In this document: positions 33,795 to 43,123 of the stretch, piece after piece | Position numbering within the stretch: position 1 is the first letter of the stretch | Layout: each line of letters starts with the position of its first letter | Origin: Caballeronia zhejiangensis | GTDB lineage: Bacteria > Pseudomonadota > Gammaproteobacteria > Burkholderiales > Burkholderiaceae | Assembly (NCBI RefSeq): GCF_000698575.1 | Contig: NZ_JFHD01000003.1 | Coordinates: forward strand, 186,001 to 250,000 | Reading direction: 5' to 3' | Length of the DNA stretch: 64,000 bases | Notes under the pieces: model-generated | Databases searched by the model: none | The model's input: the letters and a program-made list of their open reading frames with translations, nothing else | Told to the model about the DNA's origin: nothing | Translations under genes and position numbers: made by a program

Positions 33795-35153
33795 ATGGCT
33801 TTCAATAACAACGCTTCTCTCATTCGTCAATTTTCGAACTATGCAGTGCCCACCGTGCTAGCTGCATGGGTGTACTGCATGCACTCGGTCATCAGCGGCA
33901 TCTTCATCGGACGCCATGTCGGCCCAGATGCGCTTGCCGCGTTGAATGTGCTCGTTCCGTTGCTCTATCTGCCTTACGCATTCAGCGTGATGATCGGCGT
34001 CGGCGGATCGACGCTCGTCTCGAGATTGCTCGGCGAGCAGCGCGAACGCGATGCCGCCGAAGCATTCACACAGGCGCTCTGGCTGCTCGGTCTATGCGGC
34101 GTGACATTCGCGATGGCGATCCATTTTTATGCCGATACCTTCGTGCAATGGACGGGCGCGCGCGGCGAGCTTGCGCTGCTCGCGAAAGACTTCCTGCACG
34201 CCTATGCGCCTTTCGTTCTGTTTCCGACCGCATGTTATGCGCTCGAACTGTTCTTGCGAATCGAAGGCGCGGCGAAGTTCGGTCTCGTCTGCCTGATCGC
34301 GGGCGGCACCGCCGATGTCGCCTTGACATGGTGGATGGTGAGCCACATGCAATGGGGCATGCGTGGCGCGGCGCTCGCATCGGGCATCAGCCAGGCGCTC
34401 GCCTGCATGCCGATGCTCGCCTACCACTTCGTCAAGGCCCGGCACGTTCGGCCTGTTGCCCATGCTTTCACGCGGCTCGATCACGCATGGCGCATGGCTT
34501 ATAACGGGGCATCGGAGTTTCTCGGCGAGATCGCGCCAAGCGTCACGCTCTTCGCGTTCAATCACGCTGTATTGCGCTGGCTCGGCGACACCGGCCTCGT
34601 TGCGTTCGCAGTCGTGGAATACATGACGATGATCGCGTCGGTCATGATGGTCGCGCTCGTACAGAGCATGCAGCCTATCGTGAGCTTTCAGCGCGGCGCG
34701 GGCAACGCGCATGCCGTGTCGCGCGCGTTTTCGATCGGCGTCATCGTTACGGCAGGCTTCGCACTCGCCGCCGCTTTCGCGATCCTCGCGCTCGCGCAAC
34801 CGCTCGGGGCGCTCTTCGTGCCCGACAGTCCTGCGGCACAAGCGCTTCTGCGCGACGCATTGCCGTGGTGCGCGCTCGCGTTCCTGCCTGCCGCGATCAA
34901 CGTAGCGATCAGCGGCTATCTGACGGCCATCGAAGCGCCGCTCGCGTCGATGATCGTCGCCCTGTTGCGAAGCTGGCTGCTGCTCTTGTCGATGCTCTGG
35001 CTTCTGACCGAATGGTTCGGGCCGCGCGGCATCTGGATGACCGTCGCCATCACCGAGCTTGCGACGCTGGCTCTGAGCATCGTGCTGTATCGCACGCGCG
35101 GAAGGCGGTTCGAATTGCCCGCGCCAGCGACGACGAATCAGGCGCTTTTGTAG
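33795..35153 (+). CDS. MATE-family efflux transporter
   Basis: Inner-membrane multidrug and toxic-compound extruder, about 452 residues from the ATG at 33795, with twelve hydrophobic segments in two similar halves. The N-half shows IRQFSNYAVPTVLAAWVYC and IGRHVGPDALAALNVLVP, the C-half AYNGASEFLGEIAPSVTLF, all typical MATE sequence. An upstream ATG at 33738 is possible and would add 19 residues. The closest type is MepA-like; the substrate is unknown. The 3' end overlaps the convergent methyltransferase gene by 16 bases. Confidence 0.87.
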   Translation: MAFNNNASLIRQFSNYAVPTVLAAWVYCMHSVISGIFIGRHVGPDALAALNVLVPLLYLPYAFSVMIGVGGSTLVSRLLGEQRERDAAEAFTQALWLLGLCGVTFAMAIHFYADTFVQWTGARGELALLAKDFLHAYAPFVLFPTACYALELFLRIEGAAKFGLVCLIAGGTADVALTWWMVSHMQWGMRGAALASGISQALACMPMLAYHFVKARHVRPVAHAFTRLDHAWRMAYNGASEFLGEIAPSVTLFAFNHAVLRWLGDTGLVAFAVVEYMTMIASVMMVALVQSMQPIVSFQRGAGNAHAVSRAFSIGVIVTAGFALAAAFAILALAQPLGALFVPDSPAAQALLRDALPWCALAFLPAAINVAISGYLTAIEAPLASMIVALLRSWLLLLSMLWLLTEWFGPRGIWMTVAITELATLALSIVLYRTRGRRFELPAPATTNQALL

Positions 35154-35842
35154 GCAACGAGTCCGACCCACTCGCGGCCATCGAGAGGGAAGTATTCCGG
35201 ATTCACGCCCCGAGGACACGGCGTGAATTCCACGCACTCGATGCGAAAACCCGCGAGCATGAATTCGCGGGCGAGTATCGTCGGGTCCATGAGGTTGACT
35301 GTCGCGGGCAATAGCTTTGGCGCGAGTGCATAGCGATCCGAGTCCTCCGTCAATCCTGGCCATGCATTGCCCGATACGATCGCCCGCTCGTAGTCGGAAA
35401 TCATCTTCGCCATGAAACGATGATACGGCGTGAAGCACAGCACGAATGCCTTGCCGTTGGGTTTGAGCCAATCGAATAGCCGGGCGACGCCCGTGCGGAA
35501 ATCATCGGGCGCGAGGAAATGGAGTACGTGAGACGCGAGAATCACGTCGAGAGAAGAGGCTTCGAGTTCGTAGTGCGGGAACGCGCCTTCCAGCAAGACG
35601 AGATTACTGACGTACGCGGCCGGTGCAGCCTGCCGGATTTGCTCCAGTTGCGCCCGGGAAATGTCGTTCGCGATCACGCGCGTGCGTTTGCTTAACGTAG
35701 GCAGGGACGCGGTTCCATAACCTGCGCCGATATCCAGCACTACGCCACCCCGCTTGCGAGCGAATCGAATGAACGCGCGCGTGTACTTTGACAGCGGGAA
35801 AGCCGAGCCATGCCGGCTTTCCGTCAGGCGTTCTGCGCTCAT
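35138..35842 (-). CDS. Class I SAM-dependent methyltransferase
   Basis: A 234-residue cytoplasmic methyltransferase. Motif I is VVLDIGAGYGTASLP (34-48), motif II the acidic end VIANDISRAQ, and post-motif segments LDVILASHVLHFL and NGKAFVLCFTPYH are in order. The substrate is unknown. It is 14 bases downstream of an acyltransferase gene on the same strand, so the two are probably co-transcribed and may modify one small molecule or polysaccharide, possibly exported by the MATE protein (inference). Confidence 0.87.
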   Translation of the reverse strand: MSAERLTESRHGSAFPLSKYTRAFIRFARKRGGVVLDIGAGYGTASLPTLSKRTRVIANDISRAQLEQIRQAAPAAYVSNLVLLEGAFPHYELEASSLDVILASHVLHFLAPDDFRTGVARLFDWLKPNGKAFVLCFTPYHRFMAKMISDYERAIVSGNAWPGLTEDSDRYALAPKLLPATVNLMDPTILAREFMLAGFRIECVEFTPCPRGVNPEYFPLDGREWVGLVAYKSA

Positions 35843-35856
35843 GCTTATCCTCGCGA

Positions 35857-37053
35857 TCAGGCGTCGCGCGTCAGATGAAAGCGTCGATCGACCGATGCGA
35901 GCAGGCGTCTCGACAAGCGTGTAGCACGCCCTTGAATCAGCCGGTCCGACACACGCGACAATGCATAAGAGACGACGAGCACCGCGATCAGCGTCGCGCC
36001 GAACAACGCGAGCGACGTCTCTCCATTCTTCTGTCCGAATGAGCGATCGAAGAAATGAAACGTCACGTAGACGCAGATGAAGTGCCAGAGATAAATACCA
36101 TAACTTTCGCGGCCGAGCGCGGCGGCGGCGCGTCGAACGAGTGTGATGCGCGGCACGGCATGCTTGTTATCGCGATGCTTGCGGGCATGACGTGAACACA
36201 CGAAGAGCAGAAAGGCCACGGCGCTGCATGCCGCGAATACGGGCGCGAGCGCATGCGCCTTGTCGAGCCACACGCCGAGCGCTGCGGTCGTGAGCGCAAA
36301 AGCCAGCGCCAGTGAAAAATACAGTAAAGACACGCGCGCCGTCACGTCGGACGCGCCGAGAAGATGCGAGCGAAATGCATACCACGCCCACATGCCGACG
36401 ATGAAGCACGGACCCTGCACGGGCGGCCAGAAATAGCTGAACGTGTTATTGGCGACATTGCAATCGAGCGTGCCGTTGCAATCGGCCATCGACATCACGG
36501 CATACGAGAGGCCGAGCAACAACACCGTAGCCAGCAAGAGGCGCGCGCGATTCATCGCGAGAAAAAATAGAAGTGGCGCAATCAGGTAGAACAGCATCTC
36601 CACGCCGATCGACCATCCGCCTGGCACGACGTTATTGATCGCTGTCGGCGAAAGCGCATGCAGAAAGACCAGGTTGAGCAGCACGTCCATCGGCCCATGT
36701 GCGCCGAGAATCCATGCGCGTTCGATGCCCGAGCGCGTCGCGCCATAGCTGATGAGTCCATAGACCGCGATCGCCGCGTAGTACATCGGCGCTATGCGAA
36801 AGAAACGCTTGATATAGAAGCGCAACGTGACATGACGCGCATCCGCGCAGCGCGCGTGATCCACTTCGAGCGTCATGAAGATCGTGATCGCGCTGATCAC
36901 GAAGAACAACTGCACGCCGTATTGGCCCATGCGCGCAATGAGCGTGACGGTGCCCGGCAGATTGGGAAACTGAAACGACAGGTGTACTGCGACTACCCCG
37001 ACGATCGCGAGCGCCCGGCCAGCGTCGAGCGCGGCAACACGTCCTTTATCCAT
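35857..37053 (-). CDS. Acyltransferase family 3 membrane protein (OafA/YrhL-like)
   Basis: Integral membrane O-acyltransferase, 398 residues, about ten helices. The N-terminal signature is VAALDAGRALAIVGVVAVHL with the catalytic-type His, followed by GQYGVQLFFVISAITIFMT. The segment GGWSIGVEMLFYLIAPLLFF is the second family motif. Such enzymes add acetyl or other acyl groups to lipopolysaccharide, exopolysaccharide or peptidoglycan sugars. There is no SGNH domain. It is upstream of the methyltransferase in an apparent two-gene unit. Confidence 0.88.
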   Translation of the reverse strand: MDKGRVAALDAGRALAIVGVVAVHLSFQFPNLPGTVTLIARMGQYGVQLFFVISAITIFMTLEVDHARCADARHVTLRFYIKRFFRIAPMYYAAIAVYGLISYGATRSGIERAWILGAHGPMDVLLNLVFLHALSPTAINNVVPGGWSIGVEMLFYLIAPLLFFLAMNRARLLLATVLLLGLSYAVMSMADCNGTLDCNVANNTFSYFWPPVQGPCFIVGMWAWYAFRSHLLGASDVTARVSLLYFSLALAFALTTAALGVWLDKAHALAPVFAACSAVAFLLFVCSRHARKHRDNKHAVPRITLVRRAAAALGRESYGIYLWHFICVYVTFHFFDRSFGQKNGETSLALFGATLIAVLVVSYALSRVSDRLIQGRATRLSRRLLASVDRRFHLTRDA

Positions 37054-37197
37054 CGATACTCTCCTCGCGGTTCATGCCGACCTACAAAAAAGGCCGCGAG
37101 GCTCGTGGACAGCCGCGATTTCAATGAAGTTCCGCCGGACAACTCATTCAGATGACACTCTTACAACAAGAAACTTCATACACGTATGGATACATTT

Positions 37198-38370
37198 CTA
37201 TGGCGCATTCTGACGGAGAAACCGCAGTATGCGGCTGACGACGGTGCTCGGCTGCTCCTGCTGCACCCAATGTCCTGCGCCTTCGATCAGATGCGTCGCG
37301 CGAAAATCGGTGCAGGCCAGCACGCGCATCGCTTCGAAATCGCCCGGCCGCTGGTAATAGCCCCAGTCGCTCGCGCCTGCGATAAAGCATGACGGCACGT
37401 CGATAGTGCGCCCCGACCACATCCGCAGTGCAGCAGCAAGACTCGGATCGGTGCCGCACCGATACCAGTTCAGTCCACCCTGAAATCCCGTGCGCGCGTA
37501 TTCGCTCGCATAGACGTTCAAATCGCGGTTGGACAGCCAGGCACATCCGGCGATTTGATCGGCGTCGGGCGAATGTTCGGCGACGGTTTGCGGCATCGTC
37601 GCATCCGCGTTCATTACGTAGTACGTGGGCAGCAAAGCCAGTTGATCGGCAGAAACGGATGCGAGCGGATGCGGATCATTGTCCGGCCAGTCCGCGCTCT
37701 TCATGTGGTAATACGCGCGCAAGAACGCGGCGAGTCCTTGCGGCGGGTGCCACATGTCGTCATTCGCCTGCGCGCCCGAGTAATACCATTGATAGTGCTT
37801 GCGCGGCGGATCGAGCGACGCGAGCCCGGCGACCGCTTCGGCCATGAGCGATTGCGCCGTCTCGACGCGCGCGAGCCTTGCATCGTCGTTCGCGGTATTG
37901 AAGGCGAATGCGGGCGGCCCCGCAAAAGGCGCGCTCATCATCACGACCGATGCGAATACATCGGGACGAATCAATGCACACCACGCGGCAACGGGCGAGC
38001 CGAAATCGTGACCGATAACCGATGCGACTCTGCGATAACCCAGCGCCGACACGAGACCCAGTACATCGCGGACCAGATTCGGAAATGTGAACTCTTCGAG
38101 ATCGGTATCGAATGAAGCAATACCGCCGATAGTGCGCCCATAACCGCGCTGATCCGGCGCGACGACATGAAAGCCCGCATCGGCAAGCGGTTTCATGATC
38201 TTGCGCCAGCTATAAGCGAGTTCGGGAAAGCCGTGAAGGAGCACGATGCAAGGCCGACCGGGGATATCGAATCCGGCTTCGAGCACATGCATCGAAAGGC
38301 CATTGCCATTGTCGATCATGCGCGCGCGAATGCCGTCCGGTAGCGGCAGATCGTTCGATGTTTCATTCAT
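37198..38370 (-). CDS. Alpha/beta hydrolase, epoxide hydrolase-like
   Basis: A 390-residue hydrolase. The oxyanion HGFP segment (VLLHGFPELAYSWRK), VVAPDQRGYGRT, the nucleophile elbow GHDFGSPVAAW with Asp as nucleophile, and the late GAGHWVQQEQP with the catalytic His are all present. Asp at the nucleophile position is the mark of epoxide hydrolases and haloalkane dehalogenases. The cap is longer than usual, giving a protein 70-90 residues above the family norm. It lies 29 bases after a LysR gene on the same strand. The physiological substrate is unknown. Confidence 0.85.
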   Translation of the reverse strand: MNETSNDLPLPDGIRARMIDNGNGLSMHVLEAGFDIPGRPCIVLLHGFPELAYSWRKIMKPLADAGFHVVAPDQRGYGRTIGGIASFDTDLEEFTFPNLVRDVLGLVSALGYRRVASVIGHDFGSPVAAWCALIRPDVFASVVMMSAPFAGPPAFAFNTANDDARLARVETAQSLMAEAVAGLASLDPPRKHYQWYYSGAQANDDMWHPPQGLAAFLRAYYHMKSADWPDNDPHPLASVSADQLALLPTYYVMNADATMPQTVAEHSPDADQIAGCAWLSNRDLNVYASEYARTGFQGGLNWYRCGTDPSLAAALRMWSGRTIDVPSCFIAGASDWGYYQRPGDFEAMRVLACTDFRATHLIEGAGHWVQQEQPSTVVSRILRFLRQNAP

Positions 38371-38399
38371 GCGTGTCTCCTTGCGATGCGATCATGCGC

Positions 38400-39281
38400 T
38401 CATGCTTCGAGCAAGGCCGCGAAGCGATCCGCGAGCGTCGGGCGGGAACGCATCGGCCATATTGCGCTGAGTTCGAATGGTGGCAGGTTATCGCCGTCGC
38501 GCACGTCGCAGAAGCGCACGCCGGCGAACTGCAACGCAGTCACGGATTGCGGCAGGAGCGATGCGCCGCATCCGGCCGCGACGCAAGCCAATACCGTCAG
38601 AGAACGATTCGCGTCCTGCACGACGTTGGCTTCGCAACCCGCTTTACGAAAAGCACTGAGGATGCCCGCGCGAACTACCGGCAATTGATCGCTCGGAAAC
38701 CAGACGAGGCCTGCATCGGATAACTCCTTCAAACCGACTTTTCCATCGTCGCCAATAACAAAAGACATCGGCAGTACCGCGAGCAAGCGCTCTCTCACGA
38801 TCAACTTTTCGCGCATGCGCCCGCCCACGGCAACAGGCGTATGCAGCAAGCCGATATCGATCGTTCCTTTCTCCAACGCGCTTGCCTGCTCCGCATTGCT
38901 CATTTCTCTCAGCATGAGTTCGACGTTCGGCACCTCTTCGCGCAGCGCCGCAATCGCGCGAGGCAACAGGCTGAAAAGTGCCGCCGATGCAAAGCCTATC
39001 GTCAGGCGGCCGCCGCGCTGCGCACCGATTTCACGCGCACGATGCGATGCCGCGTCAATGCGCGCCACGCTCAATCGAATGTCTTCGACGATTGCGTCGC
39101 CCGCCGGAGTCAATTGCGCGCCACGTCGCGTGCGCTCGAAAAGCTTCACGCCAAGATCGCGCTCCATGCGCGAAAGCGCCTGACTCAACGCGGGTTGCGC
39201 AATATCGAGTACCTCGGCCGCGCGCGTGACGCTGCCTGCATCGACTACCGCGAGAAAGTATTTGAGGTTGCGCGTCTCCAT
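38400..39281 (-). CDS. LysR-family transcriptional regulator
   Basis: A 293-residue regulator. The winged helix is at residues 1-60 (METRNLKYFLAVVDAGSVTRAAEVLDIAQPALS, followed by VKLFERTRRGAQLTPAG). The effector domain begins GRLTIGFASAALFSLLP. It is divergent from an MFS/amidohydrolase/lyase operon and upstream of the epoxide hydrolase gene, so both are candidate targets. A T-N11-A inverted repeat lies just before its start. Confidence 0.92.
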   Translation of the reverse strand: METRNLKYFLAVVDAGSVTRAAEVLDIAQPALSQALSRMERDLGVKLFERTRRGAQLTPAGDAIVEDIRLSVARIDAASHRAREIGAQRGGRLTIGFASAALFSLLPRAIAALREEVPNVELMLREMSNAEQASALEKGTIDIGLLHTPVAVGGRMREKLIVRERLLAVLPMSFVIGDDGKVGLKELSDAGLVWFPSDQLPVVRAGILSAFRKAGCEANVVQDANRSLTVLACVAAGCGASLLPQSVTALQFAGVRFCDVRDGDNLPPFELSAIWPMRSRPTLADRFAALLEA

Positions 39282-39287
39282 CTTGCG

Positions 39288-39304
39288 AGCATATCAAAAT
39301 GCTA
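39288..39304. promoter_or_regulatory. LysR-type binding site, AGCAT-N6-ATGCT with T-N11-A core
   Basis: The arms are perfect and the T at 39292 and A at 39304 give the T-N11-A spacing of LysR boxes. It sits in the divergent spacer, 7 bases before the lysR start, a typical autorepression position. Confidence 0.5.
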
Positions 39305-39407
39305 TGAAAGATGAACGTATCCATAGTATGCGCGGCCGCGATTCGTTTTTAGAATTCAGTGGCATATTGAACAAGAGCCGGCCAGAGGCCAGCACAGGAG
39401 ACGCGAG

Positions 39408-40691
39408 ATGAATTGGTACCGTGAAATTTCCACGGCGGAAAGACGCACGCTTTGGGGATGCTTTGCAGGCTGGGCGCTCGACGGCGTCGATACGCAGTTA
39501 TTCAGTCTCGTCATTCCGACACTCATCGCGACATGGGGCATCGGAAAAGGACAAGCCGGTCTGATCGGCGGCGCGACGCTCGTCGCGGGCGCATTGGGCG
39601 GACTCTTCGCGGGCGTGCTTTCCGATCGAATCGGACGCGTCAAGGCCTTGCAAGTCACGGTTCTCTGGTTTTCGCTTTTCACGTTTCTCAGCGCCTTTGC
39701 GCAGAATTTCGAACAGTTGCTCGTGCTCAAGTCGCTTCAGGGACTCGGCTTCGGCGGCGAATGGACGGCGGGCGCAGTATTGTTGAGCGAAACGATTCGC
39801 GCGAAACATCGCGGCAAAGCTATGGGCATCGTGCAAAGCGCATGGGGCTTTGGCTGGGCCGGTGCGGTTCTGCTCTATGCAATCGTGTTTTCATGGGTAT
39901 CACCCGACTGGGCCTGGCGCGTGCTGTTCGCCGTCGGCCTCATTCCGGCTGTGCTCGTCATTTATATGCGCCGCAATATCGAAGAGCCGCCGCGTGAATC
40001 GAAACCTGCCGAAAAGGAACATGCACAACGTCAGAGCGCTCTCGCCATTCTCGCTGGAATCTTTCATCCTTCTGTGCTGCGCACGACGATCGTCGGCGGA
40101 TTGATCGGCCTCGGCGCGCACGGCGGCTATCACGCCATTACCACATGGCTGCCCACGTACCTGAAAACCGAGCGGCATTTGTCGGTGCTCGGCACGGGCG
40201 GCTATCTGGCTGTCGTGATTACGGCATTCATCATCGGATGCTTTGTCAGTGCATGGCTGCAAGACAAGATCGGTCGCAGGAAGAACGTGATTCTCTTCGC
40301 TGTCTGTTGCGCGGTCACGGTCAACGTCTATGTGTTCCTGCCCATCGGCGATATTGCCATGCTCGTATTGAGCTTCCCGCTCGGTCTGTTCTCCGCGGGC
40401 ATTCCCGCAACGCTCGGCGCGCTCTTCAACGAGCTCTATCCGCAAGGCGTGCGCGGTACGGGCGTCGGCTTCTGCTACAACTTCGGACGCGTCGTGTCGG
40501 CGGCGTTTCCGGTGCTCGTCGGCCACATGGGCAATTCGATGCCGATCGGACAGGCAATCGGCATCGACGCGGGCGCGGCCTATGGACTCGTCGTCGTGGC
40601 CGCGTTGCTCTTGCCTGAAACGAAAGGCCGTCGCATTGCTGTTGTGCCTGGTCAAGCTGCGTCGAACGAGCGTTCGCCCAAGCATGTCTGA
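39408..40691 (+). CDS. MFS transporter, organic-acid type
   Basis: Inner-membrane symporter of 427 residues, twelve helices. The start WYREISTAERRTLWGCFAGWALDGVDTQLFS and the block GLGFGGEWTAGAVLLSE are shared with the sialate/aromatic-acid MFS groups. AGGAGA lies six bases before the ATG. It is the first gene of an operon with an amidohydrolase (start overlapping the MFS stop) and an isocitrate-lyase-family enzyme, so the substrate is probably the acid they degrade. It is not identifiable further. Confidence 0.88.
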   Translation: MNWYREISTAERRTLWGCFAGWALDGVDTQLFSLVIPTLIATWGIGKGQAGLIGGATLVAGALGGLFAGVLSDRIGRVKALQVTVLWFSLFTFLSAFAQNFEQLLVLKSLQGLGFGGEWTAGAVLLSETIRAKHRGKAMGIVQSAWGFGWAGAVLLYAIVFSWVSPDWAWRVLFAVGLIPAVLVIYMRRNIEEPPRESKPAEKEHAQRQSALAILAGIFHPSVLRTTIVGGLIGLGAHGGYHAITTWLPTYLKTERHLSVLGTGGYLAVVITAFIIGCFVSAWLQDKIGRRKNVILFAVCCAVTVNVYVFLPIGDIAMLVLSFPLGLFSAGIPATLGALFNELYPQGVRGTGVGFCYNFGRVVSAAFPVLVGHMGNSMPIGQAIGIDAGAAYGLVVVAALLLPETKGRRIAVVPGQAASNERSPKHV

Positions 40692-41568
40692 ACTTTCCAT
40701 GACGCGTTCACTTCATTCCACGCTCGGCGATGAGCAATGGCTCGAATCGAAGCCTGCCGCCATCGAAGCGATCGACAGTCACGCGCATGTCTTCGTGCGC
40801 GGCCTGCCGCTGGCACCGCATCGTCGACACGCACCCGACTACGACGCAACGCTCGATGCCTATGCGGAACACTTGCGCACCAACGGCGTCTCTCATGCGG
40901 TGCTCGTGCAACCGAGTTTTCTCGGCACCGACAATTCGTTTTTTCTCGATGTGCTGCAGCACTATCCGCAACGCTTTCGCGGTGTGGCCGTTATCGATCC
41001 TTCGATCAGCGACGCGGAGTTGTATCGCCTCGCGGCACTCGGCGTCGTCGGCATGCGGCTCAATCTGATCGGGCTTGCGTTGCCCGATCTGCGTGAAGCG
41101 CGTTGGCGAGCGTTATTCGAGCGCGTCAACGCGCTCGGCTGGCACGTCGAGATTCATCGCGATGCCGTGGACTTGCCGATGCTTATCGCGCCATTGCTCG
41201 AACAAGCCTGCACAATCGTGATCGATCATTTCGGCCGTCCCGATCCGGCATTTGGCGCCGACGATCCGGGCTTTCGCTATCTGCTGACGACGGCGCAATG
41301 CGGCCGCGTGTGGGTCAAGCTATCGGCGGCTTACCGCAGCGTGGAAGGCGAAACCGGCACGTCGCTCGGTCAGACGCTCACGTCCGCCTTGCTCGATTCA
41401 TTCGGCGCAGCGCGGCTCGTGTGGGGCAGCGACTGGCCGCACACGCAACATCAAAGCCTGATGGACTACGGCGCATCGCGCGAAGCGCTCGACCGCTGGA
41501 TTCCCGACGCATCGCTGCGTACCATCGTGTTGCGCGATTCGGCGCGTGCGCTGTTCCGCTTCGAATGA
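40684..41568 (+). CDS. Amidohydrolase 2 family metal-dependent hydrolase
   Basis: TIM-barrel hydrolase of about 294 residues. The N-terminal metal HxH is in AIDSHAHVFVRG; later ligands are in WHVEIHRD, VIDHFGRPDP and LVWGSDWPHTQ (Asp), as in pyrone-dicarboxylate and muconolactone-type lactonases. The ATG at 40684 overlaps the MFS stop (40689-40691), so translation is probably coupled. It would hydrolyse a lactone or decarboxylate an acid brought in by the MFS protein. An alternative start is the ATG at 40699. Confidence 0.85.
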   Translation: MSELSMTRSLHSTLGDEQWLESKPAAIEAIDSHAHVFVRGLPLAPHRRHAPDYDATLDAYAEHLRTNGVSHAVLVQPSFLGTDNSFFLDVLQHYPQRFRGVAVIDPSISDAELYRLAALGVVGMRLNLIGLALPDLREARWRALFERVNALGWHVEIHRDAVDLPMLIAPLLEQACTIVIDHFGRPDPAFGADDPGFRYLLTTAQCGRVWVKLSAAYRSVEGETGTSLGQTLTSALLDSFGAARLVWGSDWPHTQHQSLMDYGASREALDRWIPDASLRTIVLRDSARALFRFE

Positions 41569-41665
41569 CGTTCGTGCGAGCGCCGAAGCGCATCGCGCGT
41601 TAGCATTGCAGACGCTGGCGCATGCATCGACGCTGAACACGAACTATCTTTCCGGAACCTTAGCC

Positions 41666-42547
41666 ATGACCACTTCATCCTCGCGCCGCCGCGCGGCCTT
41701 TCGCGAACGGGTCAACGCTCGCAGCGCCCTGCTGCTGCCCGGCGCATTCAACGCAATGAGCGCGCAAGTCGCCGCCGATCTCGGCTTCGAGGCGATCTAC
41801 ATCACCGGTGCAGGTGTAACCAACATGTCGCTCGGCCTGCCGGATCTCGGCTTCATGGGACTCGCGGAAATCGCGGAGCATACGTCGCGCATCCGCGATG
41901 CAGTGGACCTGCCGCTTATCGTCGACGCGGACACGGGCTTCGGCAATGCGCTCAACGTGCGTCACACGGTACGCACGCTGGAGCGCGCGGGCGCGGACGC
42001 CATTCAGCTCGAAGATCAGGTTATGCCGAAGAAATGCGGGCACTTCGCGGGCAAAGCCGTGATATCGACGAATGAAATGGTAGGGAAGATACGCGCAGCG
42101 GCGGATGCCCGCGAAGACGATAACTTTCTGATCATCGCGCGCACCGATGCGTGCGCGGTGGAGGGCTTCGATGCAGCGATCGAACGAGCACGCGCATTCG
42201 TCGAAGCGGGCGCCGACATTCTCTTCGTCGAAGCGATCGAAACGCCGGAGCAAATCGCGTCACTGCCGAAGCTGCTCGACGCGCCGCAACTGATCAACAT
42301 CGTGATCGGCGGAAAGACGCCTGTTACCGACCGCGCGGATCTCGAACGCCTCGGCTTCAGCCTCGTGCTCTATGCAAATGCGGCATTGCAAAGCGCCGTG
42401 CGCGGCATGCAGACCGCGCTCGGCGCCTTGAAATCGCAGGGACGTCTCGACGAAAATCCCGCTGTCGTTGCGCCTTTCGCCGAGCGTCAGCGGCTTGTGA
42501 ACAAGCCGCTCTTCGATGCACTCGACCGCAAATACGCTGCGGACTGA
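41666..42547 (+). CDS. Isocitrate lyase/PEP mutase-family enzyme (2-methylisocitrate lyase-like)
   Basis: A 293-residue TIM-barrel C-C lyase. The metal-binding segment is VDADTGFGN, and the catalytic Cys is in KKCGHFAGK, the lyase-type signature (KKCGH as in PrpB) and not the PEP mutase form. ITGAGVTNMSLGLPDLGF is typical of the oxaloacetate-hydrolase/methylisocitrate lyase branch. It follows the amidohydrolase gene by 97 bases, likely in one operon with the MFS gene. It may cleave a substituted malate or citrate-type product of the upstream steps (inference). Confidence 0.83.
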   Translation: MTTSSSRRRAAFRERVNARSALLLPGAFNAMSAQVAADLGFEAIYITGAGVTNMSLGLPDLGFMGLAEIAEHTSRIRDAVDLPLIVDADTGFGNALNVRHTVRTLERAGADAIQLEDQVMPKKCGHFAGKAVISTNEMVGKIRAAADAREDDNFLIIARTDACAVEGFDAAIERARAFVEAGADILFVEAIETPEQIASLPKLLDAPQLINIVIGGKTPVTDRADLERLGFSLVLYANAALQSAVRGMQTALGALKSQGRLDENPAVVAPFAERQRLVNKPLFDALDRKYAAD

Positions 42548-42556
42548 ATGCATCGC

Positions 42557-42583
42557 CTGAGGCGGTCATATAGACCGCTTCAG
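42557..42583. terminator. Hairpin between convergent lyase and DUF4148 genes
   Basis: Arms CTGAGGCGGTC and GACCGCTTCAG pair over 11 bases with one G-T pair around a 5-base loop, 9 bases after the lyase stop. No T run follows. Confidence 0.5.
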
Positions 42584-42595
42584 TCATTCACGCAT

Positions 42596-42895
42596 TTAGC
42601 GCGAGTACATTGCGTTCCAGTCGGACTGCGACACACGTGCGCTACCCGATTGCGATGCACCGTTGGCCGCGCCGCCATAGGCCGTCGCACCATCGCGTGC
42701 GGCGAGCTTCGCTTCGGCCGCTTGAATGGCTTCGGGATAGTGCGCCTGATCGCCGTCGCCGACGTGATAGCCGACGCTCTCCAATGCCGCCAATTCCGCG
42801 CGCACTTGAGCGCGCGTGATCTGGCTTTGCGCGAACGAAGCGACGGGAATGACGAGAGCGGTTGCGACGAGTGCTGCGCGGATGATCGACTTCAT
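42596..42895 (-). CDS. DUF4148 periplasmic protein
   Basis: A 99-residue exported protein. The signal peptide runs to about residue 22 (IIRAALVATALVIPVASFA). The mature start ITRAQVRAELAALESVGYH followed by HYPEAIQAAEAK is the DUF4148 signature, abundant and lineage-specific in Burkholderia. The function is unknown; expression changes with stress are often reported for family members. It stands alone. Confidence 0.9.
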   Translation of the reverse strand: MKSIIRAALVATALVIPVASFAQSQITRAQVRAELAALESVGYHVGDGDQAHYPEAIQAAEAKLAARDGATAYGGAANGASQSGSARVSQSDWNAMYSR

Positions 42896-43123
42896 GATGA
42901 AACTCCAGTGTTATAAGGTGCCCGGCTTCGAACACAGTGCCTTTCGAAGCAGTGAAAGCAGTTTATGACGCAGGTGCTCTCGGGTTAACCCCTAGCGCAA
43001 GAAAGCACCTTTCACCGAAACGCGCTTAATCGAGAATTTGCTATGCTGTCCGCCGGACTGAATGCAAATGCACAGTGCGTTCGCCTCATGGCGCAAGGCG
43101 CCCTTCAAACACTGGAGATAAAG

